A stretch of 64,000 nucleotides of DNA, taken from positions 11,036,001 through 11,100,000 of the forward strand of contig NC_079515.1 of assembly GCF_000801105.2 (NCBI RefSeq), written 5' to 3'. Made by a program: the position numbers and the translations under genes. Shown piece after piece: positions 21,400 to 35,120 of the stretch. The stretch is from Raphanus sativus (lineage: Eukaryota; Streptophyta; Magnoliopsida; Brassicales; Brassicaceae). Position 1 is the stretch's first letter; each line of letters starts with the position of its first letter. Under the pieces are notes generated by a model. The model did no database searches, was not told the origin of the DNA, and saw only the letters and a list, made by a program, of their open reading frames with translations.

Positions 21400-23581
21400 T
21401 GTTCAGTTGGCTATCATCTTCGCTACTTCAGTTGTGTTACAGAACCTTCGAACTTCGAAGCAAGGAGAAGATACTTTTCTTATAACACAATTGGAATTTT
21501 TGTATCTCTGAGAAACAAACTACCTAAATTATTTTCCACCAAATAGCCAAACGAAATCAACCTTGAATGTCAATCTACTAAACTTCCCTGGGTATGTGGT
21601 GCTTTGTTATTTTTGTATTCTTTTTGTAGTCGTCTCTTCACTGTTTAGACAAAAGTTTGTCTAATTGAAACTTTAACACATTTTAACTTTTGTGCTCAAT
21701 ATCGCTTCTACACACATCTAAAATACATAGGTTCATTTCCAGAATAAAACATTTCCTTAATTGTACTCGAATTGAAAAAAAAAAGTTGAATGGAGTTTCA
21801 TGGACACCAACAGCAGATACGGTTTGGTTCAAAATTTTGTGTCTTGAAACCAAATTTGGATGTCGCAAATGTGCCATTGCATTGCTTTGGTGATGTCATT
21901 GAGGAAGAGGTCCGGGTCTCTCTTGTAACTTTTGTTGTACTCTCAAACACCATTTCTAGGTACCGCCATGTTTTCAATCTGTAATTGCAAGGACCACTGT
22001 ATCTGGGCATTAAAATCAAACAACAACATATATAATAGGACTAATACTCTTTTTGGTTAGAAAGCAGACAAAAGTTAGTTTTAGCAGCTATGCAGGTGAC
22101 ATCATTACCTTGATCTTCTCACGGAAACGTTCCTAAGCTTCCATATGTAGCATTGAATCTTATGTGATCTAAATGCTCCTGGTAAAGAAAAAGGGACAAA
22201 ATTAAACATGTAAGTAATACTATAACAATCAAATTTTGAACAAATATGAAAGAATGATTCCATGTTTGTTGTGTAGTCAGAACATAAAAATTTCTCAAGT
22301 TCTAATGTCAAGAAATTTGATATCTTTGGTAGATGTCATCTTCTTCACGGAAGGAAATGATATGCAAGATCAGAAAATTCAAACCTGTTAGTCTGTGACA
22401 GCAGCCTACGCCCAAAAGATATTTCACTGAATACTCCGCAACTTTCTTCAGTTCTTGCTACTGGGAACTACTCGCAGTGTCTATTGCCGCAGAGGTCAAC
22501 CGTAGCGTTCAAATGAGCAGCCACTATGATGAAACGACCTCCAAGGAGGCAAAAAGTAAAGATAGGTAAAAAGTCACAAATAAGGTGGAGAAGTTTGCTG
22601 AGTCATAAATGACAGAAGTGGTGGCCATGGAAACTTTATTCAGATCTTCTACGCTGGTGTTGCTCTTACGCCTCATGTCCATCTTCCAGTTAATCTTCTT
22701 ATCTGAATGATAACCAATAAAATTTTAAAACAACAGCAAATCAATCATCTTGATAGGAAAAAAAAAGATTTTTGATCCACAAAGCACCCAGCTTTCTTAT
22801 GTATAGAACCAAAAAGAGTACAGAGCTGAACAATATTACTAACCTTATCTTCCAGATTCTCTGTTCAAGAAATAATTTTAAAAAGTGATTATTTTGAAAC
22901 GTGAATTACAAACTTGGCATTAGTGATTATTTTGAAACGTGAATTACAAACTTGGCATTATAGAAATAAACGAAAGCGCCATAGAAATATTTATATGTAT
23001 TCAGTAGAGACGGAATTGATGGAAAGAATAAGCTAAAGGAGGAACCTTATCATGGGTTTGCCTATGATTTGCATGTGTGCTTGCTCATGAGTCGAGAGGG
23101 AGTGATGATTCCAATGACCCGACTCTGGAATATTGGATTGAACTATGCGCCAATCGACGCCGCATTCGCCGTTCCGGCGTAATCTCCGGTGATACTGTGG
23201 CTGAGAGAAAGAAAAAAAGAGTTTATGAGTGACATTGAGATCTTCCCAGAAACGGATAAGGATAAGGCCAGTAACAACTGACTGAGCAGTTCTTCCGAGG
23301 AGAAAATCTAGGAGACAGGACCTCTATATACATATAGGAGGATGGAGAACGCTTTAGGTGAAGATGAGTCGTTTCGTCCGTTTAGATCGGTTGAGGAATC
23401 GAAGAGATCGAGAATAAAAAACGACTCGCCCGAAGATGAACCACACTCAAACGGATCTCAAAACGGGAAGAAGATAGGGGCTGAAAATGGCAATGTTAAA
23501 ACACATCAGAAACTGAAGCCCACACTAAACCCAAATAAAATCGATGATGACATGGACGTAAACTGCAATATTACTGGCTAA
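21400..23581. other. Unidentified, less AT-rich region; possible captured or decayed gene pieces
   Basis: Base composition is closer to genic DNA than in the flanks. Short open frames occur on both strands, for instance 21798-22019 (-) and a 79-codon frame at 23342-23581 (+) preceded by a TATA-like stretch at about 23325. The latter encodes a very hydrophilic, Asp/Asn/Lys-rich peptide. I recognise no domain. A 38-bp direct duplication (TGATTATTTTGAAACGTG unit) lies at 22884-22959. It could be transposon-captured sequence or a non-coding transcript. Confidence 0.35.
22884..22959 (+). repeat. 38-bp perfect tandem duplication
   Basis: The unit beginning AGTGATTATTTTGAAACG occurs at 22884 and again at 22922 with no visible difference. 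Confidence 0.9.
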
Positions 23582-24119
23582 TTTTTCTATCCAACGTGGA
23601 CACACTCATAGGCTTTGTTATTCTCCTTTTAGTATAGAGTTAGATTACATACTATACTATTTACTATTTAGTCATCAAATATAGAATAACTTTTATTCTT
23701 TAGAATATATCAGTTCAATATTTTTTTTCACATAATATAATATACACTAAACATATGTCATACAAATAAATATGTTCTTTCATATTGTCTAGCCTGCATT
23801 GAACCCTATCAATAAATAATATAAAAGAAATCAAATGATTTTTTTATTATAACATTTATGATTCAGACGATTTATTATATGTCGCCGTTATAAGTAGAAT
23901 GGTATATGATTATAGTGTGTGATATACACATCCTTACACACCGTGATGGACATCAATATCTATTTACATGGAAAAGTGACACATTTCCCAAAACATGATT
24001 ATGTTCTTAATTCTTTATTTACTATGATTATACACTAAATTCACCCAATTAGTTATTACTGATCAAGAATTACAATATGTCTGATAAAGAAAATAAGAGT
24101 ATGTAACATGCTCCAATCT

Positions 24120-24430
24120 TAGTTACAGTAAATAATAGTCTTAGCTAATTTATCAGCAACTTAATTTCCTTGTCGACCAGTATGATAGAATAAAGTGGGT
24201 GTAATTGTTGCTTCCATGCATCAATTGTAGCCGGATAAAACTGTAGTTTTGGATTTGTTGTTCTCTTTATCAATTGTTGACACATGTTGTAGTTGTCTCC
24301 TTCGAATATGTTTGTAGATTTCCTAATGACCATGCACATTGCATTGCCCATATCAAAGCCGAAGCCTCCACTTCTTCCACTGAGTGTCTGCCTTCAAACT
24401 TGCACATTCCTCAATCGAGTAAGCCTCTTT
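24120..24430 (-). pseudogene. Decayed RNase H domain of a LINE-type retrotransposon
   Basis: On the minus strand, three pieces in different frames line up with plant LINE RNase H domains: 'VEEVEASALIWAMQCAWSLG', then 'IFEGDNYNMCQQLI', then 'HTGRQGN' followed by an in-frame stop and 'VADKLAKT'. The order and spacing fit the catalytic E, D and the C-terminal 'ADxLAK' motif. Frameshifts and stops show it is dead. No poly(A) end or other LINE domain is recognisable nearby. Confidence 0.65.
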
Positions 24431-24992
24431 GACAATTCTGAATTACACAACCATTTCTGATGTTTTATATTGTGTGAGTGAGACATCATAGTAACATTAA
24501 CCCATCGCAAGAGCAGTATTTTCTAATGAGATATTTCTCGATTCAGATGCATGGTTGAGTTCGATAATAAAGGATCCAGAGTTACAATACTAATCTATTT
24601 TCCAATATCAAAGTTTATATAGAATAAAATATTTTTGAAGTTAATTATCCTTAATAGAAAACATGAGATCATTTCTGCTCTTCCATAAACGACATAGGAT
24701 CCAAATGGATAATAGTTATAATTTATTCATTCACATAATCAGTAAACAAACTTAAGAAATTAGTATTTACTTTCTAATTTTTGTTTTTGTTTTTTTCTGA
24801 GGTTAGTTCGTAGATTTACTGACATTGTTTGAAATGGCATTTGACTCAAAAATCCATATCTTGGACTAAAATTATTATGTAATGAGTTCATACAATGTTC
24901 ATGTTTTGCCGAATTCAAGTCACCATCGGCGTCTGCAATAGACTTAACCCATAAAACACAAATTCTGGTTCTAAAATGATAACTCCAACTAT

Positions 24993-25483
24993 ATTAATAA
25001 CTCTATAAATAAATAACGATGGGATTACAAGATTCTATTAATTTATAAAGTTATTAATTTAAGAATTTTTTTATATTTATAGATTCTTTTAAATATTTTG
25101 TGTAGAAAAATGAATAGAATATATCATTCATCATATTATTATTGAGTTTATAGATTTTAATTTCAACTATATTATAAGATTATTTATATAATACGTATCA
25201 TATAAAATAAATTTACTTTTATATATAGCTCGATAAAACTAAAAATAAATTTCGAGATGAAATTCAAACGAAACATACACAACAATTTTTTTTTTGCATA
25301 TGTTTATATAAAATCTATATTGGGTAATTATTATTTTATAGTTTTAGTGGGACTATATTTACCTAAGAGTTAAAAAAAAATTATTATCCTATTACTTATC
25401 GAATTATGTTTTATTTTATATTGATCCGATCGGAAACCAAAAAATATTAATTTATTGTGGTTATTAATTTATTGAGTATTAAT
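24993..25483. mobile_element. Possible foldback or MULE-like element
   Basis: The left end ATTAATAACTCTATAAATAA and the right end, whose reverse complement reads ATTAATACTCAATAAATTAA, form imperfect terminal inverted repeats about 490 bp apart. I could not find a clear target duplication, and the termini are AT-rich, so the call is weak. Confidence 0.35.
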
Positions 25484-26063
25484 TGAGTCAATTCATCCCA
25501 TTCAACTCGCCCCTTAGTGGATTCTGGTGGGTCAACCCCGTTAAATGGGTCCCAAAAACATTCATCCTAAACCTTGTTCAAAAATGCGCCCGTTTTACCA
25601 TTTATTCGCCCAATTAAATAGTGATCAGAAGACTGCCGTGGCGAGAAAGAGGTAATTGGTGGTTCTAGGTGCTGAAACGTAAAAACATTCAAAAATCAAA
25701 AATTTAAAGCTAAATCAATGTTTGTCTCATGAATCTACTATATTTAAGTCAAACTCACAAGAAACAGTTGTAAAACCTATAAAATCGTGAAAAATGAAAA
25801 ATAAGATATTTTTTCATTCATTAAACTAAAATCAGAAAATGAAGTAAAATACATTGATTCCAAACCAAACTCGTGATCCTAAACTAGTAACATGGGGAAT
25901 GGACCGTTAGACTGCGTAATCTCAATGTCTATTCTTCGCATACTTAATATATGTACCTATGAAATTAGGTGTCGAGTTCCTTTAACCTCCGATTTTTTGG
26001 TAGTGGCTAGACTTAGTGTTACTGCCTTGACTAACGCCTAGGGTAATTCCGAGGAGGCATCCT
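25484..26063. other. Intergenic, nothing recognised
   Basis: No coding frame or known element is seen. The stretch near 25500-25560 has inverted GGGTCAACCC-like words that might be a worn hAT-type end. Confidence 0.4.
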
Positions 26064-26324
26064 AACTACTCCGTGAGTAACCAACGCGTGTTAGCCTAGT
26101 GGTAAAAGAACTCCGGCTGGAGTGCCCACTCTGGGTTCGATCCGCGTTGGCCATGAGAACATTCACATGGGCTTCTTTCGCCCTCCAGACCACTTCGCGT
26201 AACCAGGAGCCTTTAAGTGGAGGCTTAAAAATCTTGTAATGGCATGGGCATAAGCCGGTGGACTAATCGATCACGTTTAATGGTCGGATACTGGATTATA
26301 AAAAAAAAAAACTACTCCGTGAGT
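26064..26324 (+). mobile_element. tRNA-derived SINE with 15-bp target duplication
   Basis: The body is 26079-26309. It has box A TTAGCCTAGTGGTAAAAG, box B GGGTTCGATCC, and a terminal A run after ATTAT. The perfect direct repeat AACTACTCCGTGAGT flanks it at 26064-26078 and 26310-26324. It belongs to a different SINE family from the two others in the window, judged by its head and body. It lies about 290 bp upstream of the eL42 start codon. Confidence 0.92.
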
Positions 26325-26431
26325 TTTGTGATTGATTACGAGCACTTACCTTTAACTTTTCTTGATTAAGTTCCCGGTTTATGTGAAACCCGCGACAAAT
26401 GCTTAATTATCCTAATTGGCACCCTATGTAA

Positions 26432-26537
26432 AGCCCAAAGTCGTTGTACTAAATAAGGGCCTATAAGTTAGTGGAGGCCCAAAGTCGCCGTTTTACATTT
26501 TATGGTTTTAGGGTTTCTGAAAAGTTTACTATAAATT
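26432..26537 (+). promoter_or_regulatory. eL42 promoter: site II motifs, telo-box and TATA box
   Basis: AGCCCA (26432-26437) and GGCCCA (26476-26481) are site II elements within a repeated CCCAAAGTCG context. TTTTAGGGTTT at 26506-26516 is a telo-box (AAACCCTA on the other strand). TATAAAT lies at 26531-26537. Site II plus telo-box is the standard arrangement in promoters of plant ribosomal-protein genes and couples expression to cell growth. Confidence 0.8.
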
Positions 26538-26612
26538 CTGTTTCTTTAAGCTTCCGTTGGCTAGCAGAAGACGGCACACAAGCTTCACCGGAGATAGATC
26601 AGAGGAGCGAAA

Positions 26613-27669
<1,057 letters not shown>

Positions 27670-28103
27670 GCTGGTCTCGTCTTAAGCTTTACAAGTTTTG
27701 TACTTCGTTGGATCTTTGATTTCATCTGTTTTAGCTCTCGTAAACGATTGTTTCTCATCTTTGCCTGTTAACTCTATGTTTTTGTATCATCAAGATGTGT
27801 TATTCAGTTTATCTAAAGCATTCTGTCAATTTTAAATCGACTATATTCATTTCATTATAGAATACTTAAATAAATCTCTATGCCCATTTGCACAAAACTC
27901 ATGACGTAGTTACAATAACGCATAAATTAATCTAAACAATCCATGTTATGTTATTTCTATATATTGAAATACGGTTTTTGTCTCACTAAGCAGGATATTC
28001 TTTTCATTATAAAATACTTTAGTTCTATAATCGTTAAAACGATTTGTATAAAACTCACAAGGAAAGTACTTAAATCTTTACACGTCAAACATATCGTTCG
28101 AGC
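27670..28103. other. Convergent 3' ends of eL42 and FIB4
   Basis: The two genes point toward each other; this gap holds their 3' UTRs. No element is recognised. Confidence 0.6.
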
Positions 28104-29351
28104 TTAAGCAATGACAAACACCCTAAGTTCACCTCTATCCCCACGAGTTATGCGCATGTTCTCATCAACATAGGTGACTTCAAAATCTCCAGTTCCAGGG
28201 TTTGACGGTGGCCTGAAACTATCAGGAAGCCTCGGGATCTCAAAGGGAGGAATCTGCGCTAAGTTTCCAGACGTCTTCACTGTTGTTTTCTCAAATGTGA
28301 TCTTGATCTTGCAAGTACCTGTTCTCCCATTAAGAGTCTTAACACAAGCAATAATAGTCTAATAGTAAAAATCAAGGTGGAGAGGGAGAGAAGGCAAACC
28401 TAAGAGTTCAAATTTGTGTGCCAGTGTGGCAGTGGCTTCCAGAGGCGGAAGCGGCCATGGAGCTCCTATCTCCACTTCCGCTATGTTATCGAAATCTTTG
28501 CTAAACACATCGATCCTTTGAAAAACCTGCGGTCCGTCCACACATTAGTTTTCAGACGATATGTACAAAAAAAAACTTGGCTTTCTACTCGAGGAAGGTG
28601 AGAGAGCCAAAAAGTTAAAGAGTCTTGGCTCATCACAACCAAAAAGACCAGGCCGTCCACAAAAGCTACTAAGAGATGACACACTCGAGCACTGGACATT
28701 ATTAAAAAAAAAGAAAAGCTAGAATCTTGGGCTGATGATGATAGACCAGGGCATGCAGACACTAGGGAGCATTACCTGGCCAAGAGTGACAGGAATCAAA
28801 CGACCAGTGGGTAAACCAGGACGGCTACCACCTAGAGAGCGAGAAGAGAAGGCGCTGCTATACAAGAGCCTCCACTTCCCTTGGAGCTTATCAAGACCCT
28901 CGGTAAGATCCACGGGTCCACCAGCCGATTCAAGCTGTTTAGCAGCAGTCTCAGCACGTTGTAGATCATCCACACTCGCCACGAGTCCTCTGTTCAACCC
29001 CGAAACCACACTCTGCACCCCACACAACACACATCATAGTCACAAAAAGAGATTCTTCGAATGAATTTAATTGAATCAGAAGACACTCACCAGTAACTTG
29101 AGTTTCAGCGTTTCGATTCCCTCCTTGTCTCCCGATCCAGATGTCTCCGGTTCGCGAAAGGACACCTCTCCCACCGTTGATTTCACCACGAGGCTTCTCC
29201 TCTTCTCAGGTGTAGTAGTGAAGCTCAAACGAGACGATCTGGGAGTAGCGATGAGCACCGGAGAGGAAGAGATGGAACAGCATGGTGGCTGAGAGCGGTT
29301 GTTGTTGGAGAGAAGTGCCGGTGAGAAGAAGGTAGAAGAAGCCGCCGCCAT
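28104..29351 (-). CDS. FIB4: Plastid-lipid-associated protein / fibrillin (FIB4), 279 aa
   Basis: Exons (minus): 29351-29091, 29012-28776, 28526-28400, 28318-28104. The joined frame is 280 codons. The first 60 residues are Ser/Thr/Pro-rich, a typical chloroplast transit peptide. The fibrillin domain follows: 'GLNRGLVASVDDLQRAE', 'LDKLQGKWRLLYSSAF', 'RPGLPTGRLIPVTLGQVFQR', 'TATLAHKFELLGTCKIKI', and the C-terminal 'MRITRGDRGELRVFVIA'. The last carries the Asp-Arg-Gly signature of the family. Family knowledge: a lipocalin-like plastid protein associated with plastoglobules and photosystem II antenna, affecting plastoquinone content and stress tolerance. The symbol relies on the match I recall to Arabidopsis At3g23400. 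Length is close to the orthologue and all motifs are intact. Confidence 0.95.
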
Positions 29352-32300
29352 GGGAGAAGAGAAGAAAGAAAAGTTTTAGAGGAAGAGGAGAAGAAGCATC
29401 TTCTTATTATACAAAAGAATCTCTCTTTGTTTGGTCCGTTTATTATCATGTGATTTGAGAAGCGAACACGAGTGGAGCGCGCTAGCTGTCACGTTTTCTT
29501 TTCTATATACGTGTGTAGTAGTGTATATGCAAAGATGGTATCAGACGCACATTCACATTGCAGTTTTTTTAAACGTTTTCGCCTTTGTTTAGCAGACTCA
29601 CATTTACATTTTTGGATTTATCTTATTAAATTCTCTACTCAGAGAGAGAGCCATTAATAGATGCGATATGTAGTAAATGACACAAATTTGCGTGTTTTTC
29701 TTTCCTAAACTTATGTAGTAAATGAAATAATTGTGAGTCTTGTTTCTTTTTTTTTCCGACTTATTCTTGGTTTAGCTCGAATGCTCAAATCTCAAATGAA
29801 AGCTTCGTTTTAGAGGCTTACTAAGTGAATGGGCTCAGTCGCTGAAGATTGAGCTTCGAGAAGCTGTCAAGTAGGCCTAAATATGTTGTGACTTGTGGCC
29901 CAGGCTCATCTTGTTGAGCTTCTGCTTTAATAGAAAGCCGACCTTAGATCCTTTTCTTCTCTCTAGTTTCTTGGTTTTCTTCTTCTCTGTAATTCCCTAG
30001 TCCTGAACTGACAGAAGATTGGATGATGTCAGACACTGTCAAAGAAAGTAACTTGTTAATCTTGACATGCAATAACATTCTTTCTTCACATATCCATCAA
30101 AGAGAGAATCAAAGAAAGATTAATACATATATGTTTTTTCTCGACAAATATTCCATTAGTTCTAGATTGAAATTAATATATATACTTTTGGAAAAATTAT
30201 TACATAAATTTTTTTGAAACCGGACCGGTTAGCAAACCGGATTTTTATGGGTCATGGATCATTCTGGTTCGACCAGGTTTTAATATTCTTACAAAAATAG
30301 ATCATATCAAATAAAATATTTAAATAGCCATAACATTTAGAAAACTTAAAAAATAATAATTAAAATGTAAAAAGAATGTTATTAGTTCAAATCTAAAATC
30401 AATATGAAAAGCATATTTAAACTTTATTCTCAGATCTTATCACTCTAAATCGCATGACGTTTTAAAAAATTATAAGCACATTATTATATTTTGAAATAAA
30501 GATTTCACAAACGTAAATATTTCAATTATTAAAATCATCAAAATAAGTGATCACGAAATAAAATTTAAATAAAGTGAGAAATAGAAAAAAAACAATATCT
30601 TAATGTAAATATTTAACTTTGTGAATCTTGTAATTTATAAGTTATAAAGACGTCAAAAGAAAGAGATAAGAGACATTTATTAATCTTTAATAAATCCTAT
30701 TTTATTTTTATTTTTAAAGAAGAATTAATATACGAACCGGGTTTTGGCCGATTCATTAGACCACTGATTCCTAGGTTTTTGACGGTTCGATAGAAGTTTT
30801 TAATTCGGTTCAACTTTAGTTGGGTTTTGATATTAACTCAATCCAGATTATTTTTTTGGTTCATGGTTCAACTTGGTCCAACTGCCAGTACGATCCTGAT
30901 TTAAAAACACTACAATTTTTAGTACTTACAATATTAAACATAGAAAACATTTGCGTGTTAGTTTAAGACATTCTCTATTTCACTATCATTTTCTCATGAC
31001 TGAGATATATCAAGATCTAAGCAATTAATCATATCATTCAGTTGGTTAGAACTTTTGTCCTGTGCATTTTTTTTTCAATTTTTTTCTTTTATTAAACGAA
31101 GTCCAAAGATCAATCTACAAACAAATTCACTTATAAAATTTAGCCCAAAACGGAGTTTAAATAAACCAACTGAAAACATGGTTGACACGTGTTCAATACC
31201 ATGTTTCTTGAATCGAGAAAGATGAAGGCGGTTCCAGATCTCTTGCCAGAAAGCCAGCAATCACCATCTCACGTGAGGCTATTTGCATATTCCTTCCACT
31301 ATCAGAATACGCCACCCACAAGATTTTCTTTCTCCAGTTGTTAGAAGAAAAGAATAGTAACTTGTCGGAATACTAAATCTAAATCTTATATCTTGATCAT
31401 CATGGAGACTAAGCCTGAACACGAGCGAAGCTTGATACCACCTCCGAATCGGAAGCTAAGCTTGTTTAACAAAAAGCAAATCCAACTTTCCAATCAAACA
31501 CTGTGAATATCAACCCAGAAGGAGAAGAACACAACCAAAATTTTATTTATGTTCAATTCATCAGAGGAAGATAAGAGTGATAAATTTAGCAAAAAAAAAA
31601 AAGATAAGAGTGATAATCAAAACTCTTTTTTTTTAACTTTACACGTTAAAATTGTCTACGCTAATAGGGAGTCGCCAACATGAACAGAAAATCGATAGTT
31701 TAGATTTTGTCAGATGATATATCTATAAAATGGGTCAATTTTCTTTATGATATTTTCTTTTGTAAATGAAAGTTCATAATTTCTGTTTTTTTTTCAGAAA
31801 ACATAACAACTGATATGTGTTGCCAAAACATATAAACTGATATGTTTAATTAGTCCTTTCATAACCCAGCCCTGAACTTGTATATTGAAATGAATTATGC
31901 TGATAGCTTCGTTGTGAAGGAATGAAAAAGTTTTGACTCTTGGGACTAGACTTGCTAACTGCTACCAAGCTGGTTTTAACTCACTCACACCTGTCCAGTA
32001 GAGTCATCACAGGTTTACATAAATCATAAGGTTTTCGGGTCAAGTTTCATTTACTGAGCAAAAAAAAAAACCAAAAATACGTGGTTCAGAATCATATAAT
32101 GAATTGACAGGTGCTTGTATGAACTCCGAACGCTTGTCGAATGCAGAATACGTGGTTCAAAATCATATTTATTGATCAGAGTTGTCTCAAAATCGTCTCA
32201 CGTCCAAACTCTCAGGTCTCAACTATACAATTTGGTCTACTAACTTCACTACTAGTATAAGATCACTTTCTTATTAATAGAGAAGCAATTTAAAGAACTA

Positions 32301-32849
32301 ACCTTAATTTAGTATATTATTTACATTACCGTCATTATGCTGACATTTTACATTTTCATGCATTTTCAGACTATTTATTTAATTACCCTTTTATAACTAG
32401 AATAATTACAATTTTTATCATTGGTACAACTTAGATTAAAAACATTCATATTCATATGAATATGATTAAACACTGCATCTTACAGAATGCACCTTATGCC
32501 TCACCCTTTCTCGCTTCTTGATATAATATTTTCACCGACCTGCCAAATACAATAAAATGAATATTAAGATTAGGTTGTCGATACCTAACTATTTCTACTG
32601 TTCCGTCAATACAAAAAACGTATCTGACTTCATATAATTCAAAACAATACCCTTATCATATGCATATTTATGATTTTTTTTTTTTAATGATTTTGCTTAA
32701 TATAGGAAAAAATAATACATTTAGAAATAGTGCTTTACATTCGAACAAACCATTTTCATGATTATTCTAAACAATGCTACACCAAACTATCACATCTTCA
32801 TTGTATTTAACTATTTAAAAAAAAAACTATTTTAACGGAGAACATACCG
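29352..32849. other. Intergenic: FIB4 promoter, then AT-rich DNA without a recognised gene
   Basis: The FIB4 promoter lies just above 29351. The stretch 29800-30010 has a gene-like composition (pyrimidine-rich leader form) but no open frame follows. Around 31075-31260 a short minus-strand frame looks like a worn retroelement piece without identifiable domain. A possible plus-strand Helitron 5' end (TC followed by TTATTAATAGAGAAGC) lies near 32263. Confidence 0.4.
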
Positions 32850-33132
32850 AAGGTGAGCATAAGGTATCTCTCCGATTGATTTAGCATCTGAGTCGAGATT
32901 GTCTTGCGGTGAAGAAGAGATGGAGCGGTGGGGCTCCGGGAAGGTTAGGGACTCGGAGTAGCAGCGCACGCGGAGGCGGCACCTTAGCTGCTAGGGTTTT
33001 TTCTGTTGGGCCTACGGGCTTTCTGTTCTTTTGTTTGGGCTGTTGCCTTTGGGCTTGACCGTTTGTATGTCATGGGCTTGGGACCTTTTATCTTTAATAT
33101 TATAATTATTGAGGGAAAAAAAAGGTGAGCAT
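32850..33132 (+). mobile_element. Short retroposon with poly(A) and 11-bp target duplication
   Basis: The body at 32861-33121 is GC-rich for this region, ends in an A run, and is flanked by AAGGTGAGCAT at 32850-32860 and 33122-33132. There are no box A or box B motifs, so a 5'-truncated LINE 3' end is more likely than a SINE. The repeated TTGGGC/TTGGGCT words resemble a LINE 3' UTR (inference). Confidence 0.75.
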
Positions 33133-33188
33133 CGTTTAAAATAATGCTACACCAAGAGTCATTTTGGTGTCGTGATAATAATGATATA

Positions 33189-35063
33189 CTAGGTAGGACA
33201 TGCGCCTTGCGCAGAGTGAGATTGTGTTTCTAAAATTTTAATTTAATTTTAACATATGTTCTAAATTTGTAAACATAGTTTCTGGATTGGTTATGTAATA
33301 ACATTCTCAACATATTTTTCTTCATAATTATTAACTACAGATGATATACATCTATTTTAAACTACGGATGATAGACATATATTTCTAATTTTCATCTACC
33401 TATTCGTTCGAAAGGTACGTAGCGACCTTTTGTATACATTGCAGTACTTGAGCGATTTTTGTTCGTTAATGAAATAATAAACCAAACTTTCATTCCGGTT
33501 TGGTCTTCTGACAAGTGTCTTTGTTCTATTTAATTTTGGTTTGTGTAGATCTATCTGATGGAGCTTTGAACAATACAATAACAAAAAAATCAAATACAAA
33601 TCCCAAGACAATCTGAAGCACTGACTGGAATCAATCAAATCTTTGATAGGTAACATTAGGTTACGTAATTTTTATTTTATTGAAAATAGTTAAACTATAG
33701 ATAGACTACCATCGAAAATAGTTACATGATATGATTCTGTAGGTTCTATAGTATAAAGAGAGGAACATTATGCCAGCATAACTGAGATCATGATATTGCG
33801 TTTTAGGTTAATTGGCAAATATGATTAAATAATATGATTTTGTGGTTCTATAGTATATCATTTATTAGTTTCGTGAATGTAAAATATTATACCATAAAAG
33901 GATAATCAAATATAAATGTTAAATGTGGGTTTTCTATGTGAGTGACATATTGTGTAGACATGCTTCAAATCACCAACAAATTAAATCTAAACCTGCCATT
34001 TCTTTAAGTATTGGATCTCAAAGAAAGTTAGAGACAAAAGAATAGAGAGAAGATGATATCATTGAAGCACTTCCATCACTTATATTTATATAAGTTTCAA
34101 ATTATTTCTTTATTAAATGAGATCAATATATCAAATATACGCTCGATGATACTGATTGGCAAATTGCAAGTTAAGATTTCTTCAAATGTTTTTGTTTTCG
34201 GAAGTTGATAAATACGGTTGAATACTGTTTTGGGTTAATATTAAACATTTGAATCAAGGATTTCATTTGTGATGTAAAGATTAAGAAGGTAGTATAAAAC
34301 ACGGCAATCAACACTAATTTTATCTCCACATAAAATTTTATAATTGCAATCAAGACTTTCCATATACAATACAATATTTTTTTTTAAAATATCTCCAACT
34401 TATATTCTAAATCATAAATGCATTAAATTAAAGATCATAACTTCCAAATCACGATTATGAATTGATACCATGAAGTGTATCATTTACATTTAAATATATA
34501 GAAATTTGATTTCAAATAAATTAGTTTATTTGTGAAAACATTTCAACTTAAATTGTTCTTGTATTTTTTAATGTTGGAAATTAATATTCATATTTTATGT
34601 AATTTAATTTTTGTTTGCGTTGTAAAATAAAAATCACTATAAGAAAATACATATACAAAAACCACAACAGAGATTTCGCAGGTACAAAAATATTATAACA
34701 GGGGCTTACTTGTTTTTTTTTTGAGAAAAACATTTCAACTAAAATTGTGTCTAATAGAGTTCAAATGGGACCGAATACATAAAGGGGATTCATCCCGGTG
34801 TATGCGACATAATATTCGTCCAATGGAATTCACATTATGTAGTATGTACTTTATAAGAAACTATGTTATAAGAAATCGAGGAATAAATTTAGAATGTCTG
34901 TCCAATGACAACTATAGTAAATTGCTAAGGTGAATATGACTGTTTTCAAAAGCAGTTCTAGAGTCCCTAGCTGTTTGTCACGTCGCCATAATGAAACTTC
35001 TCCTAAATAGTCTACCATTTTAAGGTTGCTCTTATTATTTGCTTCCCTTTAAATAGTAAGGGA
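33189..35063 (-). mobile_element. Non-autonomous Helitron
   Basis: The minus-strand 3' end has a TGCGC-CTT-GCGCA hairpin (33201-33213) and CTAG (33189-33192) after an A. The minus-strand 5' end begins TCCCTTACTATTTAAAGG at 35063, and the next plus-strand base is T. Both termini fit Helitron rules. No Rep or helicase coding is seen in the 1.9 kb between. The pairing of these two ends is inferred; nested elements cannot be excluded. Confidence 0.6.
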
Positions 35064-35120
35064 TACATTATATAGTTTTTTATTAATAACATGCTATTCA
35101 TACACAAATCCATAAAATGA

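Noticed and set aside
26079..26150. A tRNA gene
   Set aside because: Box A and box B are present, but the downstream body, A tail and flanking duplications show it is a SINE head, and the sequence does not fold as a full cloverleaf by eye.
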